A stretch of DNA of 56,720 nucleotides, from assembly GCA_031550725.1 (NCBI GenBank), contig JAVBOH010000024.1:1-56720 (forward strand), given 5' to 3'. The notes under the pieces were generated by a model. That model had not been told where the DNA came from and did no database searches. It worked only from the letters and a program-made list of their open reading frames with translations. Position numbers and translations under genes: made by a program. Below are positions 17,943-26,467 of the stretch, piece by piece. Positions within the stretch are counted from its first letter, which is position 1. Every line of letters begins with the position of its first letter. This stretch comes from UBA946 sp031550725 (GTDB lineage: Bacteria > Bacillota > Clostridia > Oscillospirales > Ruminococcaceae).

Positions 17943-19613
17943 TTATTGATACTGTTTTTTCTTTGCTATATTGCTTATTATTTTTATTGCAACCTCATAA
18001 ATAATTCTAACGAAAACATTTATCAGCAGTATTAGTAAACTCATTGCAGATGCTTGTGCAAAGTCCCCTGCTTCCTCCATATGCGTAATCGCAATTGATG
18101 CAATTTTGAAGTTTGCACCATACAAAAACACTACTGCTGAAACTGTAACCATTGAGTTTACAAAATAATACATAAAAATTTCAAGTATCGCTGGAAGTGA
18201 CAACGGAACACTTACTTTTAATGCAGCTTTTATTCGTGGTATCCTCATACTTTCCGCAACATTTTCAAACTCTTTATCAAGCTTTTTTAATGCACCAGTA
18301 GCGGTGACATATGGTACTGAAAAATAGTGCAGAATGTTTGAAATCACAAGTATGGTTATAGTGCCGTAAATAAAATTCATAGGGTTTGATTTCGCATTGA
18401 AAAAGAAGATAAATGCAATACCAATTACCATCCCAGGCAGAGCCATCGGGATAACTGACAAAAGCTTTCCTATCTTTTTTAAAGCACCCATACCGCTTGA
18501 TTTTTCCATCATATATGCATAAATAAATACAAATAATGTGCCAAAAAGTGCTGTAAAAACACTCATTTTTATTGAGTTAATAAAGCTGCCCATACCGCCT
18601 GTTGATATGTTAAACTTGAAGTTTTTAAGCGTTAATGCCATGTTATATGGATAATATGTTGTGAAAGCGCCCATCATTAAAACTGCAATTAAAAATAAAA
18701 AGCATAGTGTTATAACTAAACAAATTGTAAAGAAAACGACATCTCTTGCAGTGTTGTCTTTTATTGTCAACTTTGATGCTTTGGCGTTTATCGTGCTCGA
18801 TGTTTTAGTGTTTGTAACCCTGCCAATTACAAATGAAATCAACGCTGGAATTAGAAGTAATGTACCGACAACAGCACCCATATTCATGTTAAACTGTCCT
18901 GCAATCTGCTTATAGATATCCGTTGCAAGAACGTTATAGCTGCCGCCTAAAACCTTTGGCGCACCAAAGTCTGCAAACGCAAGTGAAAAGCATACAAAAA
19001 ATACATTTATAAGGGTATATTTTATTTCAGGAAGTGTTATAGTGAAGAACTGTTTTATCTTACTGCATCCGAATGAATCTGCGGCTTCATATAATCTGCC
19101 GTCGGCAAATTCAAGAGCTAAATAAAACATCAGAAACGCTTGCGGAAATGTAAATATAACCTCTGAAATTACGATACCAAGCTTTCCATACAGCTCCACT
19201 TCAAGACCAAGTCCAGTCAAAACACCCTGTTTGCCAAAGATATAAACAAGTCCCAGAGCATGTACAACAGTCGGAATAAAAATTGGTATCAAAGCTGTAT
19301 ATTTAAACAGCTTTTTGAACTTTATTTTTGTTCGTGTCAACGCATATGCATATGCAAAACCTAAGACCATACTGAAAAATGTTGACACAACAGAAATATA
19401 AATGGTGTTTGTTATTGATGATGTTAATGTTGGTGTTTTAAAGTATGTTTTATAGTTTTCAAGCCATACAAACACACCGTTTTTATCAAGAAATGCTTTT
19501 GCAAAAAGACTGTATAACGGACCAATCATAGTAATTGCAAATATCCCTAAAATAAATATCATTAATAAAAGCTGTGCTAAATTTAAGTTCTTTACTTTAT
19601 TTTTTATATTCAT
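17943..19613 (-). CDS. 2-aminoethylphosphonate ABC transporter permease (two fused permease domains)
   Basis: A 556-residue inner-membrane protein with two tandem binding-protein-dependent permease domains (~60-270 and ~340-550), each with an EAA-type loop (YEAADSFGCSKIKQFFTITLP and VAESMRIPRIKAALKVSVP). This fused layout is that of the PhnU2/PhnV-like permeases of AEP transporters and of FbpB-type iron permeases; the genes around it (PhnX, PhnW) decide for AEP. It starts 3 nt after the ATPase stop, with GAGGCGG in front. Full length. Confidence 0.9.
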   Translation of the reverse strand: MNIKNKVKNLNLAQLLLMIFILGIFAITMIGPLYSLFAKAFLDKNGVFVWLENYKTYFKTPTLTSSITNTIYISVVSTFFSMVLGFAYAYALTRTKIKFKKLFKYTALIPIFIPTVVHALGLVYIFGKQGVLTGLGLEVELYGKLGIVISEVIFTFPQAFLMFYLALEFADGRLYEAADSFGCSKIKQFFTITLPEIKYTLINVFFVCFSLAFADFGAPKVLGGSYNVLATDIYKQIAGQFNMNMGAVVGTLLLIPALISFVIGRVTNTKTSSTINAKASKLTIKDNTARDVVFFTICLVITLCFLFLIAVLMMGAFTTYYPYNMALTLKNFKFNISTGGMGSFINSIKMSVFTALFGTLFVFIYAYMMEKSSGMGALKKIGKLLSVIPMALPGMVIGIAFIFFFNAKSNPMNFIYGTITILVISNILHYFSVPYVTATGALKKLDKEFENVAESMRIPRIKAALKVSVPLSLPAILEIFMYYFVNSMVTVSAVVFLYGANFKIASIAITHMEEAGDFAQASAMSLLILLINVFVRIIYEVAIKIISNIAKKKQYQ

Positions 19614-19616
19614 AGA

Positions 19617-20609
19617 CTAAACCGCCTCTGATAATAAAAAAGTCTTTATGTATTCGCTTGGTGTTTTAAGAAAAATAGTGCCATCCTCAAAAAGATTAGT
19701 GTTATCAGCAACTTCGGAAGGAATGTCAATCCATATTTCATTTTGTTCTGGAAGAACACCTGTAATTCTTGTAAGCGGGCCTTTAAACTCAAGATTTTTT
19801 ATTCTTGCTTTTAAATCATACTCACTTCTGCGGTCACAAATCATAAGCTTTTCAGGACGTATCGCATGAACAATTCCATTCTTGCTATAAAAATTCATTG
19901 TACCAATAAAATCTGCAACAAATGGTGTGCATGGATTATCATAAATCTCTCGTGGTGAGCCGACCTGCTCAATAACCGCATTATTCATAACGATAATTTT
20001 ATCAGCCATCGTTAAAGCTTCCTCTTGATCGTGTGTTACCATGATTGTTGTAACACCGAGCATTTTTTGAATTCTGCATATCTCTGAACGAAGCTTAGTT
20101 CTAACCTTTGCATCCAAAGCAGAAAGTGGCTCATCAAGCAGTAAGTAATCTGGTGATAATGCAATAGCCCTTGCTAAAGCAGTTCTTTGCTGCTGACCGC
20201 CTGAAAGCTGATTTGGGTATTTATCCTTATGCTCATAAAGGTCAACTATACGCAGCATTTCATCCGCTTTAATATGCTTTTCTTCCTTTGTCATGCTCTT
20301 TTTTTGCTGCAAACCGAACAAAATATTCTGCTTTACTGTCATGTTGGGAAAAAGCGCATATGACTGAAACACTATACCAAAATTACGCTTTGACGGCGGT
20401 AAAAAAGTACAGTCTTTCCCACCAATAATAATTTGTCCGCTGTTTGATGATTCAAGTCCTGCAATAATGCGTAAAAGCGTGGTTTTACCGCACCCGCTTG
20501 GACCTAATATACATACCATCTCACCCTTTTCAACACTAACACTAACGTCATTAAGAGCAGTCTGGCTGCCAAATTTTTTTGTAATATTGCAAACTTCAAT
20601 ATATGACAC
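19617..20609 (-). CDS. 2-aminoethylphosphonate ABC transporter ATP-binding protein
   Basis: A 330-residue ATPase of the spermidine/iron/phosphonate (PotA/FbpC-like) class. Walker A GPSGCGKTT, Q-loop VFQSYALFPNMT, signature LSGGQQQR, Walker B YLLLDEPLSALD, H-loop MVTHDQEEA, then a C-terminal TOBE-like regulatory domain (~245-330; HAIRPEKLMI). The start codon is GTG at 20609 with GGAGG at an 8-nt spacing. It couples ATP hydrolysis to the fused permease. The hairpin between this gene and the binding-protein gene should lower its expression relative to the binding protein. Confidence 0.92.
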   Translation of the reverse strand: MSYIEVCNITKKFGSQTALNDVSVSVEKGEMVCILGPSGCGKTTLLRIIAGLESSNSGQIIIGGKDCTFLPPSKRNFGIVFQSYALFPNMTVKQNILFGLQQKKSMTKEEKHIKADEMLRIVDLYEHKDKYPNQLSGGQQQRTALARAIALSPDYLLLDEPLSALDAKVRTKLRSEICRIQKMLGVTTIMVTHDQEEALTMADKIIVMNNAVIEQVGSPREIYDNPCTPFVADFIGTMNFYSKNGIVHAIRPEKLMICDRRSEYDLKARIKNLEFKGPLTRITGVLPEQNEIWIDIPSEVADNTNLFEDGTIFLKTPSEYIKTFLLSEAV

Positions 20610-20628
20610 CTATAATACCTCCATTTAT

Positions 20629-20669
20629 GAAAAAGCCGTTACATCATATTTTTGATGAACAGCTTTTTA
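20629..20669 (-). terminator. Intra-operon hairpin between the binding-protein and ATPase genes
   Basis: The stem AAAAGCTGTT / AACGGCTTTT with an inner CATC/GATG pair is followed by TTTTTC on the minus strand. It probably gives partial termination so that the binding protein is made in excess of the membrane complex. Confidence 0.7.
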
Positions 20670-20705
20670 CTTTTATTCTAAATCCCAAATTAGAAACTTA
20701 ATTAA

Positions 20706-21863
20706 TTACTTTTCTGCTGATTTTGAATCATAAAGGCTCATCCATTTGTTAAGGATATTATCACGGTTAGTTGCTGTCCATACAAAATCGTTGTCAATAA
20801 GCTGTGCAATTGGGTCACCCTCGTAACCATCATATGTACCAACATTGCTTATAGTAACAATAGGATAATTCTGCTTATAAAGCTCCATTGCACTGTCACA
20901 AATTGCCCAGTCCAAGAAAGTTAATGCAGCCTCATTAATTGCATCTTTCTTCATCAAAGCGTTTGCTTCCAAGTCCCAGCCAGAGCCTTCTGATGGGAAT
21001 ACAACCTCAACTGGAGCACCCTTTTGTTTCTGAGAAATACCAGCATATCCAAAGCTTACACCTATTGTGCATTCACCAGCAGCAGCCATTTTAGCAGGCT
21101 TTGAGCCAGAATGAACATACTGTGCAACATTTTCATGCAAAGCAGTCATATAGTCCCATCCCGCCTCAGTATCCTTACCGTTTAGCTGAAGGAGGGCAGA
21201 AACGGTGAGGAATCCTGTACCAGATGAATTCGGATTGGACATGACGATTTGTCCTTTTAGTTCAGGACGAAGTAAATCATGATAAGAAGTAATATCAGAT
21301 ACGCTAAGCCCAGTTTTTTCAAGCTCAGCAGTATTGATAATGAAAGCTGTTTCCCATGCATCAATACCAACCCAAGTTGGCACTTCCTTATCAGACTTAA
21401 ACTTATCAACAATTCTGTCAACACCCTTAGGTGCATATGCTTCAAGCATATTCTGGTCATCTAGCACCATCATTGAAGATGCTGCTGTTCCCCATACAAC
21501 ATCTGCTTGTGGGTTGTCCTTTTCTGCAAGAAGCTTAGCTGTTATAATACCTGTTGATTCACGAACGATATTAACTGTTATGTTTGGATATTTACTATTA
21601 AAGTCTGCTAAGTATTCTGTTACTATTTCATCCTCAAGTGCTGTATAAACTATAATTGAACCACTTTCTCTGTCACCTGTTAAATCGCCTTTACTGCTCT
21701 GTGTATCTGCTGCCGTCTGTTCAGATTTTGTTGTATCTGCACCCTTTGTTGTTTCTGTATTGACTGTGTCATTTGAACTTGTGCTGCATCCTGTGAATGC
21801 ACACATTGCTGTTACACTCATTGTAAGTGCTAACAATCCTGATAAAATTTTCCTTATTTTCAT
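20706..21863 (-). CDS. 2-aminoethylphosphonate ABC transporter substrate-binding lipoprotein
   Basis: A 385-residue lipoprotein. The start is ATG at 21863; an in-frame TTG further upstream overlaps the GGAGG at 21878-21882 and is rejected. The signal peptide MKIRKILSGLLALTMSV ends in a lipobox, FTGC (Cys ~25), followed by a Ser/Thr/Asp linker. The body is a PotD/FbpA-type periplasmic-binding fold (IIVYTALEDEIVTEYLADF, ADVVWGTAASSMM, GQIVMSNPNSSGTGFLTV). Together with the downstream transporter and PhnWX it fits PhnS2-type AEP binding proteins. First gene of the operon. Confidence 0.9.
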   Translation of the reverse strand: MKIRKILSGLLALTMSVTAMCAFTGCSTSSNDTVNTETTKGADTTKSEQTAADTQSSKGDLTGDRESGSIIVYTALEDEIVTEYLADFNSKYPNITVNIVRESTGIITAKLLAEKDNPQADVVWGTAASSMMVLDDQNMLEAYAPKGVDRIVDKFKSDKEVPTWVGIDAWETAFIINTAELEKTGLSVSDITSYHDLLRPELKGQIVMSNPNSSGTGFLTVSALLQLNGKDTEAGWDYMTALHENVAQYVHSGSKPAKMAAAGECTIGVSFGYAGISQKQKGAPVEVVFPSEGSGWDLEANALMKKDAINEAALTFLDWAICDSAMELYKQNYPIVTISNVGTYDGYEGDPIAQLIDNDFVWTATNRDNILNKWMSLYDSKSAEK

Positions 21864-22008
21864 CTTACTTTCTAAAACCTCCAAATTTTCGTAATGACAA
21901 TATTATATACTGCCAATATTAAATCTGCTATACTGTCAGCATAAAACTATGGTTAAATTTTTTTATGTTTTGTTAAAATGGTTTTACATCATTATTGAAT
22001 ATTAACAT

Positions 22009-22055
22009 CAAAAGCCATTTCCACTTAATTGCTCAAGTGAAAATGGCTTTGTTTA
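22009..22055 (-). terminator. Terminator of the araC-like gene
   Basis: The stem AAAGCCATTT / AAATGGCTTT with an inner CACTT/AAGTG pair has TTTT after it on the minus strand. It lies in the ~290-nt gap between the AraC gene and the phosphonate operon. The rest of the gap is AT-rich and should contain the phosphonate promoter, which I could not place with confidence. Confidence 0.75.
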
Positions 22056-22150
22056 ACATAATATATATATATTATATAGCTAATGGCAGGATTGTGTTAC
22101 ATTAAAGGCATAATTGTGGTATTATTTAATTAAATCTAATGTTATAATTT

Positions 22151-23107
22151 TTAAAACTCACTAATATTGATTTTTTTATCATTAGTTATCCATTCATCGC
22201 ATGAATCATCCATGTTATTCAAATGCTTATGGTTTTCATTAATACGGTATTCTTTTGGAGTGACCCCAAGCCTTTGCTTGAAAACACGTCCGATATAATG
22301 ACTGCTAAAACCACATTTAACAGCTATTTCTGAAACTGACATATTACTGTTTCGTAATAATTTACAAGCTTCACGCAGTCTGATTGTAATTATATATTCA
22401 GCTGGGGATGTGTCATAATAATCATTAAACAATCTATTTAACTGACGAAGCGAATAGTGAGATACTTCTGTTAACTTATCGAGTGTTATAATCTCGTTAT
22501 AATGATTTTCAATATATTTTACTGCATCGGATAAATTCTTTTTCATATCAATGTTTGTATTAATTTTCATATTTATACGTGACACAATTCCTGTTAGCAT
22601 TAAAAATTCCGACAGCATCATGGCATACCAACCATCAATTCTGTTATTAAATTCTGATAGTATATTTTTAGTATGCGAAACGACATTATCAAGGTCCTGA
22701 TTTGTAAGGTGTATACTCTTAGTGAACGTATCGGAAAAGTCAGTATTTATAAACATTTCATTGAACCCTGAAATCATATTCAAGTCATAGGAATGTTTAA
22801 AAACATTCTCACACCTAAACATGATATTATAAATACGAAAATTAACAGCATCATCATAACCATGAGCTAAATTTTCACCGACAATAAACACATCACCCTT
22901 TGAAACAGGAATACTCTCATTATTAATAACATGAGTTGCACTCCCCTCCAACACAATAACCATTTCGCTGAAATCCTCATGCTTATGCATAAACATAAAT
23001 CCCTCATGATGACCATATTGAACGAAAAATGGCAGTTTATCGTCATGCGTAAAATAATTCAGATACAAACCTTTTATAAAAGCACCCCCAACATCATAAA
23101 TATACAA
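22151..23107 (-). CDS. AraC-family transcriptional regulator
   Basis: Up to 318 residues. The N-terminal cupin ligand domain (~25-110; HKHEDFSEMVIVLEGSATHVI) and C-terminal double HTH (~195-295; ITLDKLTEVSHYSLRQLNRLF, SVSEIAVKCGFSSHYIGRVFK, GVTPKEYR) are typical of sugar-responsive AraC activators. It is divergent from the binding-protein and GH27 genes and probably controls them in response to a galactoside. The start is uncertain: the frame opens with TTG at 23107 without a ribosome site and inside a TATACT/TATAAT-like promoter region, so translation may begin later, for example at TTG 23068. Confidence 0.88.
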   Translation of the reverse strand: MYIYDVGGAFIKGLYLNYFTHDDKLPFFVQYGHHEGFMFMHKHEDFSEMVIVLEGSATHVINNESIPVSKGDVFIVGENLAHGYDDAVNFRIYNIMFRCENVFKHSYDLNMISGFNEMFINTDFSDTFTKSIHLTNQDLDNVVSHTKNILSEFNNRIDGWYAMMLSEFLMLTGIVSRINMKINTNIDMKKNLSDAVKYIENHYNEIITLDKLTEVSHYSLRQLNRLFNDYYDTSPAEYIITIRLREACKLLRNSNMSVSEIAVKCGFSSHYIGRVFKQRLGVTPKEYRINENHKHLNNMDDSCDEWITNDKKINISEF

Positions 23108-23195
23108 TTATAGTATAACACACTGCATCATATTTTTTCAAGTCTTATACGATTAAAAATCGTTATTGGATATAATTTTTAGGAGGATTTATCGG

Positions 23196-24569
23196 ATGAA
23201 TAAAATCAAAAAAATCACAGCAGGATGTTTAGCATTATCAATGATATTTGCATTGTCTGCGTGTAATAGTGACAAGGAAAACAACACTACGGAAGAAATT
23301 ACAACAACTGCAAAAACTGAATGGACAGGTGATAATATCGAGGTTACAGCTGATGACGGAGTGCTTGACCAGTCTGCCGACATAAGTGGCAAGGTGTTGA
23401 AATGGATGGGTATTTACGATATTAACCCAACAAATTCATCTCCTGAAAGAAGTGCCGAGCTTGCTCTTTTCGAGGATACATATGGTGCATCAATTGAATG
23501 GATGGTAACTAATTCTGCACAGATGTATGATGATTTGGCAGTTTCTATAACAGGCGGCACACCACCTGATATTTTCACATATGACTGGATTGCAGTACCA
23601 AACTGTGTTACAAAGGGTATGTATCAGCCGATTGATTCACTTATTGACTGGACTGATCCAATGTGGGCAGAGGTTAAGGATTTAGCTGATAAATTTATCT
23701 GGGAGGGTGAGCATTATGTTGCTCCGCTTGGATATGCTTTCAATGACAATCAGATACTTATGTATAATAAAACTCTCGTTGAAACAGAAGGCTTTAACGA
23801 CCCATATGAGCTTTATCTTGAGGACAAATGGGACTGGGATGCTTTCACAGGCATGATGAAGGAATTTGTTGAAACTAACCCTGATAATTACGGTATCGGC
23901 GGATGGTGGGCAAATGCTGTTGTATTTACAACTGGTGAAACTATTGTAACATATGACGGTGAAAAGTTCCACAACAACATTTACAGCGGTGCTATTGAGC
24001 GTGCACAGGATGTTATCACAGACCTTTTCAAGAATGATATTATCAAAAGAGGTTGGATTGACCCATCACAAGCATTCACATCAAACGACCTCCTTTTTTA
24101 TGGCATGGGTACATGGGCATACAATGCAGCTTCCGAATCAATGCCAAGTGACACAATTCAGATAGTTCCATTTCCAAAAGCACCTAACACAGATAAGTTC
24201 TATATTTCGAATAAAATGCATTCATATATGTGGGTTAAAGGCTCTGAAAACGGCGATGTTGTAAAAGCATGGCTTGACTGCAGCAGACTTGTTAACTCAG
24301 ACAGCAAGTACACAAGCGTTGCTAAAGAAAAATTTCTTGAAAATTCAAAGGGCTGGACTAGCGAAATGTATGATACAGTTATGGAATTTTATAATCCTGA
24401 CAAATTCATTCAGTCAAATGACTATGGTTACAGTTTAAGCACATTTATGTGCAATGAAGTTATGCCTGTTCTTTATGCTGGTATAGTTGATGAACGTTTT
24501 GAAAACTGGGTACAGGCTCGTGAAGAATTTTCAACTATTGTTGAGTCAGAAATTGAAGTATACAACTAA
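23196..24569 (+). CDS. Sugar ABC transporter substrate-binding lipoprotein (family 1), no permease nearby
   Basis: A 457-residue lipoprotein. The ATG at 23196 is chosen for AGGAGG at 23181-23186; an earlier in-frame ATG at 23166 has none. Signal peptide with lipobox LSAC (Cys ~23). The body is an extracellular solute-binding family 1 fold (ALFEDTYGASIEWMV, SITGGTPPDIFTYD, VAPLGYAFNDNQILMYNKTL), rich in Trp and aromatic residues as in oligosaccharide binders. It sits 15 nt before the GH27 gene, so its ligand is probably an alpha-galactoside. No permease or ATPase follows; it must borrow them from elsewhere or act as a sensor. Confidence 0.9.
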   Translation: MNKIKKITAGCLALSMIFALSACNSDKENNTTEEITTTAKTEWTGDNIEVTADDGVLDQSADISGKVLKWMGIYDINPTNSSPERSAELALFEDTYGASIEWMVTNSAQMYDDLAVSITGGTPPDIFTYDWIAVPNCVTKGMYQPIDSLIDWTDPMWAEVKDLADKFIWEGEHYVAPLGYAFNDNQILMYNKTLVETEGFNDPYELYLEDKWDWDAFTGMMKEFVETNPDNYGIGGWWANAVVFTTGETIVTYDGEKFHNNIYSGAIERAQDVITDLFKNDIIKRGWIDPSQAFTSNDLLFYGMGTWAYNAASESMPSDTIQIVPFPKAPNTDKFYISNKMHSYMWVKGSENGDVVKAWLDCSRLVNSDSKYTSVAKEKFLENSKGWTSEMYDTVMEFYNPDKFIQSNDYGYSLSTFMCNEVMPVLYAGIVDERFENWVQAREEFSTIVESEIEVYN

Positions 24570-24584
24570 ACGGAGGATATATTC

Positions 24585-25841
24585 ATGGTTGCTAAAACAC
24601 CACCAATGGGTTGGAATAGCTGGGATTGCTATGGTGCATCTGTTAACGAGGAGATAGTTCGTGGAAATGCAAAATTCATGGCTGAAAACCTGAAAGAATT
24701 TGGATGGGAATATATCGTTGTGGATATTCAATGGTATGAACCGACAGCAGACAGTCATAATTACCACAACTTCACTGAACTTGAAATGGATGAATATTCA
24801 AGACTTATTCCTGCTGTTAACAGGTTTCCATCATCAGCAAACGGTAAGGGGTTTGCTCCGCTTGCAGAATATGTACATTCACTGGGTTTAAAATTCGGTA
24901 TACACATTATGCGTGGTATTCCACGTCAGGCTGTTCATGGAAATACTGCAATTAAAGGCACTGATATAACTGCAAGACAAATTGCTGCACAAGCAAGTAT
25001 TTGCCGCTGGAATACCGATATGTATGGCGTTGACTGCACAAAAGATGGTGCGCAGGAATACTATAACAGCTTGTTCAAGATGTATGCTGCTTGGGGCGTT
25101 GATTTTATCAAGGTTGATGATATTTGCAATCATCATCCAGAAAATGAAATTGAGGCTATCAGTAATGCTATTAAAAATTCAGGACGTGATATGGTTTTGT
25201 CTTTATCACCAGGACCTGCTCAGATTGAAAAAGCCGAGCATTTAAAGCAGTATGCAAATATGTGGCGTATAACCGATGATTTTTGGGATAAGTGGGAGCT
25301 TTTATATGATATGTTCTGGCGTGCAGAAGTTTGGTGCACACACGCTTCGGCAGGACATTTTCCTGATGCAGATATGCTGCCGATAGGATATATTCTTCAG
25401 GATTACAATCCTGATAACTACACAAAATTTACTCATGACGAGCAGATTACAATGTTAAATTTATGGTGCATGATACGTTCTCCGTTAATGATAGGCGGTG
25501 AGTTAACAAAGATGGATGATTTCACAATGTCACTGTTAAATCAAAACGAGCTGATTGAAATTCTAAACAATACTCATTCTGCACATCAGCTTTTCAGGGT
25601 AAAATCAAAAGATGCCGAGCATTGTGCATGGATAACAACTCATGAGGATAATGGATATTATATTGCACTTTTCAACTTAGGTGAAAGCACCTCAGAGGTT
25701 ATTGCTGATATACCATTTGCAAAAAATTTTACCGCTTATGACATTCGTAAATCCGATGAAATTTTTAATGTATCTGGTAAAATAAGTGCTGAACTTTCTG
25801 CTCATGGCTCAGTAATTTTCAAATTAATGCCACAAAACTAA
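24585..25841 (+). CDS. Alpha-galactosidase, glycoside hydrolase family 27
   Basis: A 418-residue GH27 enzyme. The N-terminus TPPMGWNSWDCYGASVNEE is diagnostic. The predicted nucleophile is D178 in FIKVDDIC and the acid/base is D232 in WRITDDFWD. The (beta/alpha)8 barrel is followed by a short beta domain (~335-418; ELIEILNN, YYIALFNLGE). There is no signal peptide, so it acts on imported oligosaccharides such as melibiose or raffinose-type sugars in the cytoplasm. Other GH27 activities (alpha-N-acetylgalactosaminidase, isomalto-dextranase) cannot be excluded by eye. GGAGG precedes the ATG. Confidence 0.93.
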   Translation: MVAKTPPMGWNSWDCYGASVNEEIVRGNAKFMAENLKEFGWEYIVVDIQWYEPTADSHNYHNFTELEMDEYSRLIPAVNRFPSSANGKGFAPLAEYVHSLGLKFGIHIMRGIPRQAVHGNTAIKGTDITARQIAAQASICRWNTDMYGVDCTKDGAQEYYNSLFKMYAAWGVDFIKVDDICNHHPENEIEAISNAIKNSGRDMVLSLSPGPAQIEKAEHLKQYANMWRITDDFWDKWELLYDMFWRAEVWCTHASAGHFPDADMLPIGYILQDYNPDNYTKFTHDEQITMLNLWCMIRSPLMIGGELTKMDDFTMSLLNQNELIEILNNTHSAHQLFRVKSKDAEHCAWITTHEDNGYYIALFNLGESTSEVIADIPFAKNFTAYDIRKSDEIFNVSGKISAELSAHGSVIFKLMPQN

Positions 25842-25846
25842 ATACA

Positions 25847-25895
25847 TAATGCGTACTGAAATATACGATTGTATAATCAGTACGCATTATTTTTG
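25847..25895 (+). terminator. Terminator after the GH27 gene
   Basis: The 14-bp perfect stem ATAATGCGTACTGA / TCAGTACGCATTAT is followed by TTTTG on the plus strand. The convergent gene ending at 25898 may also use it. Confidence 0.85.
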
Positions 25896-25897
25896 CA

Positions 25898-26308
25898 TTA
25901 GAAACACTGAATACTTCTTACATCCCTTAAATCCATAGCAAAATAAATCCAGCGTCTGCCATCCCAGCGAAAGCCTGCGAATGAGTGTCTGCCAACGAAG
26001 GTTATCCATGCCCAGAATGGTTTACCACGCCTTGGCCATATATATGAAAACCTAAATCTGCATGGCAAAACTGCACCGGTATCTAATGAAAACGGTGTAA
26101 TTCCTGCCTCAGTAGGTATAAACGGCGGCGGCGGTGATGTAGGTGCTCCAGATGGATTGTTTCCGTGATGATGCGGCGATGGGGGTGGTGGAGGTTGATT
26201 ATGAGGCGGACGAGGCGGCATTGACGGAGCGTGACGTGAATTATGGAACTGCACAGGAAATATATTTCCAATGCCAAATGAATTATTTCTTTGGTTTCTA
26301 TCAGGCAT
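25898..26308 (-). CDS. Proline-rich protein with conserved aromatic C-terminal domain, possible spore-surface protein
   Basis: 136 residues from the ATG at 26308, which has GGAGG directly upstream (an in-frame TTG before it is rejected). Residues ~28-65 are Pro/His/Asn-rich. Residues ~70-136 form an aromatic, basic domain (AVLPCRFRFSYIWPRRGKPFW, FVGRHSFAGFRWDGRRWIYFAMDL, ending SIQCF). As far as I recall, a similar Pro-rich tail plus Y(I)WP...FVGR..AGFRW domain occurs in small Clostridia proteins of unknown role. No signal peptide. The neighbours at 26468 and 27793 also lack signals, and all three may belong to the spore surface (inference). Confidence 0.75.
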   Translation of the reverse strand: MPDRNQRNNSFGIGNIFPVQFHNSRHAPSMPPRPPHNQPPPPPSPHHHGNNPSGAPTSPPPPFIPTEAGITPFSLDTGAVLPCRFRFSYIWPRRGKPFWAWITFVGRHSFAGFRWDGRRWIYFAMDLRDVRSIQCF

Positions 26309-26397
26309 TTGCTTGCCTCCTTTCAATTTCTTATACTAATCCCTGATTAGTATTATATCAGTATAATATGTTTCAGTCGCTTCTTATGTTCATATAG

Positions 26398-26443
26398 TAA
26401 AAATTAATACACCTGAACAAAATTGTTCAGGTGTATTAAAACA
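26398..26443 (-). terminator. Terminator after the Cna-B-type gene
   Basis: The 17-bp perfect stem TTAATACACCTGAACAA / TTGTTCAGGTGTATTAA has a 2-nt loop in the plain reading, and TTTTT follows on the minus strand. Confidence 0.85.
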
Positions 26444-26467
26444 TCTATATCAAATCATAAAGATATT

